DNA of 64,000 bases, from NCBI GenBank assembly GCA_014529385.2, contig CM043943.1, forward strand, positions 104,938,355 through 105,002,354. The letters run 5' to 3'. The translations under genes were made by a program, and so were the position numbers. Below are positions 44,391 through 55,069 of this stretch, one piece after another. The stretch's first letter is position 1. Every line of letters begins with the position of its first letter. The stretch comes from Adiantum capillus-veneris (lineage: Eukaryota > Streptophyta > Polypodiopsida > Polypodiales > Pteridaceae). The notes under the pieces were generated by a model. It searched no databases. It worked only from the letters and a program-made list of their open reading frames with translations, and was not told the DNA's origin.

Positions 44391-45597
44391 AATGCTCGCA
44401 AAAGAGCAACCAACAATGAGTAGCAAATGTCAACCAAATCAGCCCTAAAGTGGCTCCAATCGCATCAACAAAAGTCTGCAAATATGGCTCAAAACCTGAT
44501 GCAAAATTGCACCAATAACCGTGCAAAACCTTGCACAAAATCACAAGTCAACATGACTCGAATTCGGCTACCTAGCTCGTAGCCACACAAGCATACATCA
44601 CAATATTCACTCCTGTGAGTGTGCCAAGATAACTGTACGCCTGTCAAACCATGAGCTAATCACCAAGCCCACACTGTGCGGTATCGATGCATACACACGC
44701 ACAAATCTCCCACCTGCAAAGAACACCGCACGTAAATGCTGAGTACAACCCGCAATCTCTACCTAGATCGCATAAATGATGCGCATAAAACTCCTGGGAA
44801 ATTTTCACCAGAGTTTCGTCAGTAAAACGGCCACAAAACCAGTAACCAAACTGACTACACGCTCAAAACCATGAGCAACCAAAGTGCATCAAACCGCACT
44901 CCAAATGCATGCACCAATCTCCACACTTTGCATACATCATTGCAAACACCTGCAAATCTAGTACACAAATATCTGCTCTACCTGTGACTGCCAAAAAACA
45001 TGCTCGAGACATACATTGCCAAGCTCAAAATGCAATCACATTAGTCTCCCTGAGCATCAAACCACATAAGGCATACATCGTATCCTCCCACCTGTGAGGA
45101 AACTTGCAGCAAATATCACTCTCACATTTGAGAGCAAACCATGTGTAGAATCCTCGACACACAATAAACAACTGCTGCTACAGAATAATTCAGCGTTCAG
45201 AATTTTAAAATTCTGATATGACAAGCACGTCCGGAGCGTGCCAAAACCCCAAGGTAGACTCCTAGATCACATGTATCCGAGTCCGGGTGTGAAAGCTATG
45301 CCAAAAACCTCCGTTTCGACCCAAAAATGCAGCATAAAATGCCAAAAGAGGGTTGAAACATGCAGCTCCTCAACCGTAGCTCGAATGAGGTTTCTGATGG
45401 CTCGAATGGCTTCTAAAGGGGGGTAAAACGCCAAGACACCTGGTGAAAACGCTCTCGAAAACCTGAATTTTCCGATGCCGAAGTCGAAACCCTGTTTGCA
45501 CTCTTGAAAGTGCGCGCGCACGGACGCGATTTCGGGAATGAAACTGGCTCTCCGCTGTCGTCGTGACTGTGCACACACGCGCTCCCTCCGCACCTAC
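44391..45597 (-). other. Copia 2 leader, non-coding
   Basis: About 1.2 kb between gag and primer site with no supported gene. Confidence 0.6.
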
Positions 45598-45609
45598 GCT
45601 CTGATACCA
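45598..45609 (-). promoter_or_regulatory. Primer-binding site of copia 2 (tRNA-iMet type)
   Basis: The plus strand gctctgatacca; two bases separate it from the LTR. Confidence 0.92.
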
Positions 45610-45611
45610 AT

Positions 45612-45801
45612 TGAAGGGGATCGGGGAGCACCACAGACGGAGAGTGAGAGAGAGAAGGAGACACACGACACACAGATATGGGTGGGGAGACTCAAAGAGT
45701 GAGCAGCCCCCTATACACTTATGCTATGTATAAGGTATACAAGTCTGTGGGCGCCCAGACTTTGGGTGGCCGGGCAAGGCAGAGGCGCTTATACCCCAAC
45801 A
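45612..45801 (-). repeat. 5' LTR of copia 2
   Basis: Near-identical to 42328-42517, with the differences clustered in its final 60 bases on the plus strand. Confidence 0.96.
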
Positions 45802-45806
45802 CTAAG

Positions 45807-46650
45807 TGGTCATATGGATCCCCAGATCCACTGTATTTTTTGATCCATTTTTGAAAATTAGCTAGTCTAACACATCTATTTGGTTAAACTCCCGGTCTCC
45901 TGGCAGTTGGTCATGTCCCAAGTCCTTCAAACCAGTCTGTTGGAAATAGTGACTCATGTAGCCTTGGACTGGCTTTAGTGTCTGGTTTTCTTTGTGATGA
46001 GGTAGTTTTGGGTTTTTTAACATTACTCCCAAAAGATTCCTTGTGGAGTTCCTCTCTTGGAATATTCTCTGGTCCTTGGCCCAATATCCAATCTCTTATG
46101 GAGTACCTTTGGTATTTGGTTTGTTCCACCTCCTCAGGATTCATCATAACAAAGTTATCGTTATAACAATCCCTAAATAGGTAGGTTGGTAGATCTGTTG
46201 AACCCTTGTCTTTGATTTTGAAGATATAGATGATCTTCATGGGTGTTAACTGTCCTGATTTGGTATGTGAAGTCCATAGAAGATCTTTGACGTTTCTATC
46301 CTCCCAACAATAGACTCCGATCTTAGGATTATCCGTGCTAAGCCGTTTCAAAGGCTTCAAATCAACTTGATCGTATCTCTCGAATTCTAAAGTTGGTGGT
46401 CCTTCTTTTGCTGCCATATCTATAATTATGGTATTTACTTGTAACCCCCATTTGTCTATCACATCAGTGTTTTCAACTTGCAAATACTGAGTTCCATTTT
46501 TATCCATGTACATTTTTCCTTGTTTGTTTGCCCTGATTTCCTCTTCAAACTCTATGTCATGGTCATCAATGCGAATAACATACTCTTCATTAGGATCCAG
46601 GTAAAGATGAGCTCCATGGCAATTAGTCTTATAAAAGGCTAGTATGTGCT
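45807..46650 (-). pseudogene. Element R N-terminal ORF and start of gag
   Basis: The frame 46513 to 45911 (MYMDKNGTQYLQVENTDVIDKWG..., YQRYSIRDWILGQGPENI) extends upstream in the same sense to about 46650 with EEYVIRIDDHDIEFEEEIRANKQGK. It then leads through a stop into the gag segment that the copia insertion interrupts. It may be a long gag N-terminus or a separate small ORF; I do not recognise it. Confidence 0.5.
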
Positions 46651-47950
46651 AATAAAGCACTATCGTTCCGGTTCTTGAATGAGTCGAATAGGAAGACATT
46701 TCAGATGTTGATTCTGAAAAAGTGTATGAGACTTCTTCAAAGATAGTGTCCAAGTGATCGCCTTGATTCACAATCTCTGGTGGATACTCTACTAGTGGTC
46801 TCTCCAAATATGCCTTGGTTTGCTAGTATACGATCAGATCTAAGGTTCATATAGACTTGTGAATCCCTGGATAGAGTACTTACCGTTGGATTAACTAGTT
46901 ATCAGTTTCTTCCACTTGACTTGATTGCAACTCCTGTCAAGCTTTCAATTTCTTGTCTACAACTTGATTCCTGCATCAATTTTAATTAAGTTAGCTATTC
47001 TCTCACAAAGACTGTACAATTTTTGCTAACTATTGTGACTGGTCTATGTATATTACTTCAATTTGAGCTAAGTGAGCCAGTAATTGAGACTTTCACATTC
47101 TACTTTTGCAAAAATCCAAAGGACTAATCTACAACCTAGGAACTGAGTGAGCATGTACTAATTTGGATCCGATCGATTGAAACCAAAATTACCCGGTGAC
47201 CTTGTACTATGTTGTTCTAACACTGTACAAGCTCAAAAGTCCAAAATTTAGTTTCTGTGTATCAGAAGTAAATAATTGTGATTATTTACTTTTCTCAACT
47301 TTTTACAATTTTTGGCTTGTTTTGCCAAGTATTCAACTTGCTAAGGTCTCTGGATAAGTTTCATTGAGTTTGAACAAAATTTGTTCAAGTTATCAACTGT
47401 TTCGTGTCCACAAACTCAGTTTTTGAGAATCTGGCTTAAGTCTCACTTTTGTGATCCAGATTTCACCAAATTTGATTTGTGTGGTCCACTTGATATGCTT
47501 GACCTTGTGGTATACTCAAATGTGGAAAATATCTAATTTTGTAGCAGATGTAAATAATCACAATTATTTACTCATGGTATTTTTATGCAATTTTTTGCCA
47601 CAATATTGACACAGAATGGTTAAGCAGCTCAACTTAATCTCCCTAGCCAAGTTTGATCAAGTTTGAATAATCCCTATTTAAATGGTCACAGTTTTGTGTT
47701 TGTAGATTGACATTACAAATTTGGCCCACTGTTTTCACTCCAATGATCCAAATCTTACCAAATTTGATTTGTGGGCTTAATATAGCATGCTAAAACTAGT
47801 GGTATGTCGGGTTCGTCAAAAACGTTGAAAAATAGGAAAAAAATAAATAATCACGATTATTTACTTCTGGAAATTTTTTGCATCCTTTTGGTCAACTGAG
47901 CATGTAGACTTGTTTAACACTTCAATATAAGCCTATGAGTCAAGTTTCAC
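46651..47950 (-). repeat. Element R upstream leader and 5' LTR remnant
   Basis: Three near-palindromes (47267, 47549, 47842) with flanking words such as ccaaatttgatttgtgg repeat at about 280-295 bases, in the same orientation and period as in 35473-36074. The outer end of the LTR is lost at about 47950. The segment 46651-46900 holds no recognised feature. Confidence 0.55.
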
Positions 47951-47999
47951 TGAGTTTGAACAAAATTTAGAAGAATTGACAACAAAATCCAAAGCAAAA

Positions 48000-48488
48000 G
48001 TGGGAGTCCTAAAGACACAGAACCAACAAGAAGAGAAGCAGCTTTAGGAGGCAACCAATGCATTACAAGACTCCACTTAATCTATTCAATGGCTGCAAGT
48101 CCATCTCAATATTGCAAATTCTCAGCTCACCCAGTCAAAGTCTCGTTGCCAAGAACAGATATAACCCCATTGTGGCTTCACTACAAAGCATGGATGAGGC
48201 TTACAAAGCACTTGAACAATGAATTAGAGATTTCGAGATGGAAATAAAGCTGGAACAAATGCAGCACCGTGAACTCTCCATTGGATTCATGCAGAGGGAA
48301 GAGAGCTATCAAAAATAAATTGCACAAGCTCAACTACCCAAGGTTTCCATCACCACAAAATGGAAAACCCAATGAAGACTACATGGTGGAAAACCTCTCA
48401 TAAACTATCCAGCTCGTCCATGGAGTATCGACTTGGCTTGCATTTTGCTGGTCAAGAACTCCAAGATGCTATTCACATGCTTACATAC
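48000..48488 (+). pseudogene. Relic of the element S coiled-coil ORF, opposite orientation
   Basis: The plus strand reads QVHLNIANSQLTQSK at about 48088, and further on YKALEQ, EIKLEQMQHRELSIGFMQREE. These match QVHLDVANASLQYSEQ, YKALEK, KLKLEQSQRRDLALMWVQREE of the minus-strand ORF at 32724-33341. Stops interrupt it. It is bounded on the right by the LTR of element P. Confidence 0.75.
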
Positions 48489-51085
48489 TGATAGCCGTTT
48501 TTCGGCTCTCCATAATTGCCATAGTAAGTTAACCCACCCTATCAAATCACTTAAACACTATGGCTATCCCTACCATTTCACTGTACATAGGCGTGTGTGA
48601 GTTAGGGGACTTTTCCCATATTTTCTTAAAAACCCTCAATTAGCTAGTCACTGGGCTAGTTGAGCCAAAAAAAATAAATAAAAATTATAAGTATATTATG
48701 GCCCATTTGTGTGTAAATATTTCATTGTATATAGGGCCTAAATAAAAGGATTTTTTATAATTATTTTGGTATTTATTTAAATATTTATACCTACGGTGTG
48801 TTATTTATGCTATGTACATTGACTCACCATTACCATATTTTTTCTTACCATTTTGCATACTCTTTATTCCATATAAAAATAATTTCATGCAAGCCTCTCT
48901 TATTTTTTGTGTAACTCCATCCCAACAAAAATCCAAAAAAAACTAGTTTATTTATGTGTATATTTTTTCACTTTTGTCATTTTTTCCTTCCTACATCTAT
49001 TCTCTATTACTCTCATAAATTAGACCACCAAAAATACTCATCTTTTTATGGTATACTTATAATGAGAGAGATTTATTTTGACCCCTTTATATTTTTTCCA
49101 CCTATATTATTTATATTTGACATGTACATATTTTTTTAGACCCCTCAATATTTGATTTTCTTAGTTGTACTATTCACTTATATCATGATTTCAATAATAT
49201 CTTCAATTATAGACCTACCAAATAAGGTCAAGGGTATGTGGCATGCATGCATGTACCATGGGGAGCTCACTCTTGGAGGTATTCAAAAGAATCATCCAAA
49301 GAAAGACGTCACAAGGACTTTGTGTAGTGGAAAAAACAGTCGGTTTTGCTGAATTTTTAAAGATCACATGCTCCCCGAATTTGAAAAGGTGATACAAACA
49401 AAAGTTGTAGCTCGTGAGCTGAACTTTTACCTCAAATTTTTTTCATATTTTTTTGAGCTACGACATGTGAGCTATGATTTTATTGGTGGACCCCAGTTTG
49501 CCCATGCTATGCAGCCACACTCCCTCTTCCACTTTATCATTTTCCTCTTTCATACACACTCCTCCCTCTCCTTCTCACTCCCAAACTTGCAACTCCCAAG
49601 TCCTAATTCACCCTCTTCACCATTGCCACATCTCGCACACCTCCATAGCCTTCATCCTCCATTTCTACACCCTATGTGTCCCCCTTTCTCTCTACATATA
49701 TGTCCATATTACCATACTCTCCTCAGCTTTGTAAAGAACTTCAAAAAATCAGCAAAAATCCAAGGATAACCTCTGCAAATGAAGGCTTTAATCATGAATT
49801 TTCCAAGGTTTGAAGATAACATAGCTTCATCGACACGCGCTGCTTCGCCATGCTGACTGCTTCTTCTTCCGGTGTTGTAAAGAGGTGAATGTCAACTTCT
49901 CCAAAGCTTCAACCTCTCTTTACAAGCTCATCCCTTCTCTAACTTTTCTCATCATATATCTCACCATTTAGTGAATGATTTGTAAATATTTTTTAGTGAT
50001 AATTACTAACTACTAACCACTAACCTTATTGTAAAATGCACCCTCTACTAGAGTAGGCACTCCCAAATTATTCACTCAATCCTCTCTCCTTTCATCCTCA
50101 ATAATTCTCTTCCCTTGAGCCCACATCCATGTGACTCAAAGGACAAGAGAGACCCACCCTCATTAAAAAAAATAAAAATATGCATAATCTTTTATTCCTT
50201 CAAATAAACTTGATTAGGCCTAATCCAAATCGGGGCTTCTAAAACCTATAAATAGAGCCCTTCTCTCCCTTGTAAATCATCACATGATCACACAACACCA
50301 CACCATTCTCAACACATAACACACCACTCTTCAAGCCTAGTTGTGTAGAGTGTGTGCATCGTGAGTGCTCTATTCTATCATTACACATAGGTGCATGGAG
50401 AAGCTTGAAGTTAGTTATGCCATCTAGAGGAGTGGAGTGTATGCCATAGTCTTCACCACACTTGTAGCCTACTCTTGTGCATAAATAATATTTATAGTTT
50501 TGGGTGCAATTGTATGCTGCAACTACGCCTCTTCTCTCCAAATTGACTCTATAAGTTGGCTAATCAGGTGGTTGAAGGTATATTGTCCTTGAAGTTTGTT
50601 GTGCCATTTCATGCTTGGTGGTTTGAGGGCTTGTTGAATTGTTTGCCTAAAAGGTCAATTGTAAGAGGGTGCTCGGTGAGAGGGCTCCCGTGACCCTAAG
50701 ACAATTTTTGTATTGGCAACAAGGTCAAGTTTTGTGTTGTCTCTCTATTTCTCATCAAGCTTTGTGTGCATCTAGTCTTTAAGGCTAAGCTTGAGTTGCT
50801 CAAGTTGATTTGTGCTCTTTACCTTTCTCTGGCGTGGTGAATCTTTGTTTTTGGTGTGTGTGGCTATCTTGCATTCCCCTCTCTTTGTGCGTTTGAGTAC
50901 AAGGAGATATCGCGTGAGTCCTAGTTCGCATCTACAACTAGGTGGTGCCCCTTTTCTTGTTTGGTTTTTGGCTGTGGGTTGTTGTTGTCTGTGATTGTGC
51001 TTGCCCCAGCCCCAATTGAGCAGCACGGGAGCCTCGAAGGGTGTTTAGAGGCGGCTCTTCTTGTTGCCCGCCCCGGACCGCCTCA
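48489..51085 (+). repeat. 5' LTR of element P
   Basis: The start is either TGATAGCC at 48489 or TGCCATAG at 48517; similarity to the 3' copy is clear from about GCTCT onward. The end is CA at 51085, before the primer site. The copy from 48521 to 49130 matches 56984-57589 with few changes. No ORF inside is supported as a gene. Confidence 0.85.
50247..50254 (+). promoter_or_regulatory. TATA box of the element P LTR promoter
   Basis: CCTATAAATAGAGCCC is an excellent plant TATA box, lying about 840 bases before the LTR end. Transcription would start near 50280, giving a long R-U5 segment. Confidence 0.8.
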
Positions 51086-51087
51086 AA

Positions 51088-51105
51088 TTGGTGCCCCCAC
51101 TGAGG
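51088..51105 (+). promoter_or_regulatory. Primer-binding site of element P
   Basis: TTGGTGCCCCCACTGAGG starts two bases after the LTR end and has the TGG complement of tRNA CCA. I could not assign the tRNA confidently. Confidence 0.65.
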
Positions 51106-51162
51106 AACGAGCGGTTGTGTTAGCATACACAATGTAAGTCTTCAAAAACTAGTTGTGTTTAC

Positions 51163-51399
51163 ATGAACAATCCACCACCTCCTAATCCTGCTCATGCAAT
51201 TCAATTTCATCAGTTTCATTGGGTGCAAGGGATTAGGATAAATGTTCGCATTGATAGAAAAATCTTTTTTCAACAACGTATTGTATTCCTCTTTGGTGCT
51301 GAAGCATTAAGAGATATTCTACAATCTCCAAATCCTATTATACTCCCACTTATAGACTATAATGTCTCTTTTGATGTACATGTGTTTATCTTGTTTTAG
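51163..51399 (+). CDS. Element P mini-ORF 1a (78 aa), unrecognised
   Basis: It begins at the first ATG after the primer site, with a proline-rich start (NNPPPPNP). Its second half, FLFGAEALRDILQSPNPI followed by a hydrophobic PLIDYNVSFDVHVFILF end, is matched by mini-ORF 1b only eight bases downstream. It has a complete start and stop. Tat elements such as Ogre carry an extra ORF before gag, but I see no sequence basis for equating them. Function unknown. Confidence 0.5.
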   Translation: MNNPPPPNPAHAIQFHQFHWVQGIRINVRIDRKIFFQQRIVFLFGAEALRDILQSPNPIILPLIDYNVSFDVHVFILF

Positions 51400-51407
51400 C
51401 TAGGTTA

Positions 51408-51620
51408 ATGAATCAAGAGGACTTGTATCGTACATTCATTCCTTTGGCTAGACAAGACGTGCATGTAATAGTTGGCACAAAGTTACAATTTCAACGTGTT
51501 TTCCGTCGTATGTTTGAACCTAGGCAAGTAGCGGCTATCAATGCCTCAGTCAATCCGTTCATTTTTCCATTGATTCGCTACGATCTAAGCTTTGACGTTT
51601 ACATTTTCATTCTACTTTGA
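51408..51620 (+). CDS. Element P mini-ORF 1b (70 aa), paralogue of 1a
   Basis: It begins ATG at 51408 and ends QVAAINASVNPFIFPLIRYDLSFDVYIFILL. The last 20 residues align with 1a (NP, IxPLI.Y..SFDV..FIL.). It lies 64 bases before the gag ATG. Two related intact small frames in tandem suggest an ancestral duplication kept by selection, or a single longer ORF split by a stop. Confidence 0.5.
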   Translation: MNQEDLYRTFIPLARQDVHVIVGTKLQFQRVFRRMFEPRQVAAINASVNPFIFPLIRYDLSFDVYIFILL

Positions 51621-51683
51621 AATTTGATTTTGCAAAACAAAAAATAAAAAAAGAAAAAGAAATTTTTGAGTAAAACCAGCAAC

Positions 51684-52877
51684 ATGGATACAACTAGGCA
51701 AATGAGTGGCTACCCCTTGTTCTTTGGAGAGCCTAGGGAGGATGCAGAATTATTCTTAGCAAATTTCAAAATGTCTTGCCATATCAAGAGGATAGTAATT
51801 GATCAGGAACGTGTAGAAATGTCTGAGGTAGTCCTTAGAAAAGATGCTAGCACTTGGTTTGACTCTTTGCCTGAGGAAGTTAAGGGTAATTACACAGAAG
51901 TTTTGAATCGTTTCAAGAAATACTTCTTTGATCCCCAAAACACTCAAAAACTATGGCAAGACATTGTTTCTCATAAGCAAAAAGACTTAGATGACTACTA
52001 CTTGTACAAGCAAGAGTTTCTACGTCTTTGGGCTCTATGGATACGAAATGTTGCTAACCCTGGTGATGGTGCAGAATTTCTAAAGAAGGAGAGGTTCATA
52101 GCCGGACTCTTTCCTAACCTTAAGGTAAAGGTTGAGGCGGGTGCACCTACTACCTTTGATGCAGCTGAAACTAGGGCTACTGAGAAATATAGGAAACTCA
52201 AGTGCCTAAGGAGAGAGGTTCCAATAGAAGGTCTTAGACCCAAAGGTAAGTCACAAGCATCAACATCTAGGGAGCTTTCTGAGGTAACGGTGGAAGTGAT
52301 TGAGAAGTTAAATGAATCTTTAAGCAGCTTGTCAATTCACCTTGCACAAGCTGTAGGTCCAAAAGAACAAGCAAAGAAGTCTGAAGAGCCAGATCCACGA
52401 CCTAGGAGAGTCTTGCAATGTTGGAATTGCGGTGAGTCTAAACATGGGATGTATAATTGTCCTTGGCCCCGTGGGGAGCCAGGGAGACCTAACTTGAATT
52501 ACCCAGTGATGAATGCAGGTGAAGGAACTAGTCAGCAACCACGGCTTCTACAAAGGCCAAATGGAGCAAGACCACCTCCACAAGGAGTGGAAGGAGTTCC
52601 CATTTTGCCAAACCCAAATGTGCATGTGGTAGAGGTGACAAATTCAAGAGAGGTTGACATGGAAGCAAATGGCATTAAGCGTGGCCGAGGAAAAGGTAAG
52701 GAGAAAGAAGGGGTTACATCACAAAGTGACCATGGACGAGAAAAGAAGGCAAAGGAGACCAAGGAAGCTAAGAGGACTCGACGTCGTATCAACCTCCAAG
52801 ACTTCCCTCTTGGACATGGTATGGCTCCATACAACGTATTGGAAGACATGAGAGGTAAGGGTCCTGATATCTCATAG
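51684..52877 (+). CDS. Element P gag
   Basis: From the ATG at 51684 (MDTTRQMSGYPLFFGEP) it gives about 397 residues. The retrotransposon gag core has ASTWFDSLPEEVKGNYTEVLNRFKKYF and YYLYKQEFLRLW. The zinc knuckle CWNCGESKHGMYNC is at residues 251-264. A K/E/R-rich tail follows with basic RGRGKGKEKEG and AKRTRRRINL. It ends in a TAG, after which the same frame continues as protease. It would form the virus-like particle and bind RNA. Confidence 0.9.
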   Translation: MDTTRQMSGYPLFFGEPREDAELFLANFKMSCHIKRIVIDQERVEMSEVVLRKDASTWFDSLPEEVKGNYTEVLNRFKKYFFDPQNTQKLWQDIVSHKQKDLDDYYLYKQEFLRLWALWIRNVANPGDGAEFLKKERFIAGLFPNLKVKVEAGAPTTFDAAETRATEKYRKLKCLRREVPIEGLRPKGKSQASTSRELSEVTVEVIEKLNESLSSLSIHLAQAVGPKEQAKKSEEPDPRPRRVLQCWNCGESKHGMYNCPWPRGEPGRPNLNYPVMNAGEGTSQQPRLLQRPNGARPPPQGVEGVPILPNPNVHVVEVTNSREVDMEANGIKRGRGKGKEKEGVTSQSDHGREKKAKETKEAKRTRRRINLQDFPLGHGMAPYNVLEDMRGKGPDIS

Positions 52878-53513
52878 CCTCAGTTTCTTGCATTATGCCC
52901 ACAAGTTAGGAGGGATTTAACGAAGGCAGTTAGCACTAGGAGAAAGATAAAAGAGAGTGTTCCTGTTGTAAAACTTGCACATGCTGAAATGAATGAGGAT
53001 ATTACACCTGTGCTAGATTGTTACATCAAAGGAAGATTGGTTAGGAAAGGTCTAGTGGATGGGGGTGCACAAATTTGCATCATGACAGAGGGACTCATGC
53101 AAAAACTAGGCATGCACATCCATGAGACACTTGAAATTAAAGTCAAGATGGCAAAAAATAGCAAAGCTAGGTGTGTAGGAATTTGTAAAAATGTCTTTGT
53201 GGAGGCCTTTGTCATTAAGAAGGCAGTGGATTTCTATGTCATGTCTACCAAAGGAAATGGTTACCCATTTATCCTAGGGAGACCATGGCTAATGAAAATG
53301 AGAGATTTGCAGGATTGGAAGAGTGGAAAACTAATTTGCAGGAATGACAATCATAAGAAGGTTGTCTTTGACATGAAGGAGCAACGCCAAGAGGAGCTCC
53401 ATGAAGAATCATCTCAAAGTGAGACGGAGGAAGGCTGGACCGATAGCACTTCAGAAGGACAAGGAGCGGAAGCATTACTGAAGAGGAGTCTTCCATTGAA
53501 GTCATGGGGATAA
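52878..53513 (+). CDS. Element P protease
   Basis: The frame is continuous with gag across the TAG at 52875. It has VLDCYIKGRLVRKGLVDGGAQICIM (active site D-G-G), and the second core YPFILGRPWLMKMRDLQDWKSGKL. The frame closes at 53513, ten bases past the start of the RT frame, so pol continues in the -1 frame. It would cleave the polyprotein. Confidence 0.88.
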   Translation, partial: PQFLALCPQVRRDLTKAVSTRRKIKESVPVVKLAHAEMNEDITPVLDCYIKGRLVRKGLVDGGAQICIMTEGLMQKLGMHIHETLEIKVKMAKNSKARCVGICKNVFVEAFVIKKAVDFYVMSTKGNGYPFILGRPWLMKMRDLQDWKSGKLICRNDNHKKVVFDMKEQRQEELHEESSQSETEEGWTDSTSEGQGAEALLKRSLPLKSWG

Positions 53514-54640
53514 GGTTTAATCCAAACAACCAAGAGACCTCTTGCCCAGGTTTGGAAGAGGTAGGTTCTCAAGATAACCAAAATGTGCAAGATGAAGGAA
53601 TGTTAGAAGGTATGTTGTCTACAACACTTACAAAGGACAAAAGAGAGGAGTTCAAATGTGTGCTAAGGAAATTTCCTAGGCTTTTTGCTAAAGACTACAC
53701 CGATGTGCATGGAGTAGATGCTGTTCAACACAAAATTGAGTTGAAGCCAGAGGCCACACCTAAGTCTCAGAAGCTACGAAGGCTAGGAGTCATCAAGGAG
53801 CAGTATTTACTCAAGGAGGTAAGAAAGCTTCTAGCAGCAGGTTTCATTTATCCAGTGGAGAATTCAGAGTGGGTCTCTCCCGTTGTTGTCACTCCTAAGA
53901 AAAATGTCAAGTGGAGGGTGTGTGCGGATTACCGTCCTCTCAATGAGGCAACAAAAAGAGATCACTTTCCCCCCCCATTTCAGGATGAGATACTAAATGA
54001 GGTAGCTAGTCATGAGAAGTACACTGTGTGTGATGGCTACTCAGGCTACTTTCAAATAGGTATCGCATTGGAAGATCAGTTGAAAACAACCTTTAACACT
54101 CCTTGGGGTTGTTATGCTTTTAGAGTCATGCCATTTGGACTGACAAATGCTCCTGCAACTTTCCAACGCTTCATGAACATGGTATTTCAAGCATTCTTTG
54201 GAAAGTCCATTAGGGTTTTCATTGATGATTTTTGCATTTATAGCTCAAAATCATTGCATCTACAAAGGGTAGAATAAGGTTTAAAGAAGCTCTATGACAC
54301 GGGAGGTCAACTCAACCCCGACAAGCGTCACATAGGTGAGGATGAAGTGATCTTGCTTGGTCACAAGGTTTCCTATAAAGGTATTGAGGTGGATCCAGCA
54401 AAGACAAAAGCTCTCATTGAGCTACCATCACCAAAGAGTCTTAAGGAGGTCATCTCATTCATTCAAAAGGTGAAGTATATGTCACGCTTCATTCACTTAG
54501 CCTCGGAGTTACTTCACCCTGTGCAAAAGTTGACACAACAAGTAGAATTTGCATGGTTTGAATATCTTGAAGAGTATTTTTGTAATATTAAAGTCATTTT
54601 GTCAGAGCTACCAACACTCATTCCTCCTTGTTGGGAGTAC
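53504..54640 (+). pseudogene. Element P reverse transcriptase
   Basis: Fingers VRKLLAAGFIYPVENSEWVSPVVVTPKKN, then WRVCADYRPLNEATKRD, PFGLTNAPATFQR, and the catalytic VFIDDFCIYSS near 54220. The thumb is EVDPAKTKALIELPSPKSLKEVISFI. A TAA at 54275 interrupts the frame; before and after it the frame is the same. In an intact copy this would copy element RNA to DNA. Confidence 0.93.
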
Positions 54641-55010
54641 ACATTCTTTGTTAGCTCTAGTGTTGGGAAGGAAACGATTGGTGCAGTTTTATTACAACAA
54701 GATCCCCACAGTACCAGGATGCGACCCATCTACTTTGCTAGTAGGGTCATGAATGCTTTAGAGAGAGGCCACACGGAGGCATAACTCATGATGCTTTCTC
54801 TCATGTTTGCAGTGAGAAAGTTTAGATCCTACTTGCTACCAAAACCTTTTGTAATTCTCACTGCAGAAAATTTGTTCCCTTGGGTGTCATCTCAAATGAA
54901 TATTAGTACTAGGATCTCAAAGTGGATTATGGAATTGCAAGAGTTCCAATACTCTTTCAAGGTAGAAGATAGTGTGCGTGCACAATTGGTAGGGATCCTT
55001 ACTTATAGGG
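54641..55010 (+). pseudogene. Element P first RNase H (connection-like, catalytic residues lost)
   Basis: The fold is recognisable from GKETIGAVLLQQ, PIYFASRVMNALERGHTEA, MFAVRKFRSYLLPKPF and ISKWIMELQEFQY. The first catalytic aspartate region reads VSSSVGKE rather than TDAS, the third reads ILTAEN rather than TDH, and the last reads RAQLVGIL rather than ADALSR. A TAA at 54782 replaces the residue after TEA. This agrees with the known loss of function of the original RNase H in Tat elements that carry a second one. Confidence 0.85.
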
Positions 55011-55069
55011 TACATGAGAAGGAGATTAAGGTGCCTGAAGTAAAGACCCTACCATTGCCACCACCTAAA

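Larger units (their letters stand above)
42323..45806 (-). mobile_element. Copia element 2: complete, non-autonomous, with 5-bp target duplication
   Basis: LTRs at 42328-42517 and 45612-45801 are 190 bases each and differ at about six sites. The target duplication CTAAG is at 42323-42327 and 45802-45806. A primer site and polypurine tract are in place. Inside are gag, protease and a fragment of RNase H, while integrase and RT are deleted. It interrupts element R gag. Confidence 0.96.
35330..47950 (-). mobile_element. Element R: Ty3/gypsy derivative lacking RT, RNase H and integrase core
   Basis: Minus-strand order: N-terminal ORF and gag (46513 to 41151, split by a copia insertion), linker and protease (40776 to 39581), integrase tail (39369 to about 38700), a second retropepsin-like domain (38568-38203), a repetitive basic tail (38183-37624), polypurine tract, and LTR. 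The join from protease to integrase tail covers only about 200 bases, so about 1000 codons of pol are deleted. The upstream LTR remnant is at roughly 46900-47950. Confidence 0.7.

Noticed and set aside
35330..47950. Endogenous pararetrovirus for the gag, protease and unknown ORFs of R
   Set aside because: An integrase C-terminal remnant, a polypurine tract followed by TGTTAAC, and related flanking repeats fit an LTR retrotransposon; no movement protein was recognised.
48489..48516. A Rho-independent type terminator at AGCCG-TTTTT-CGGCT
   Set aside because: The stem lies at the likely LTR edge of a plant retrotransposon and is not kept in the 3' LTR copy.
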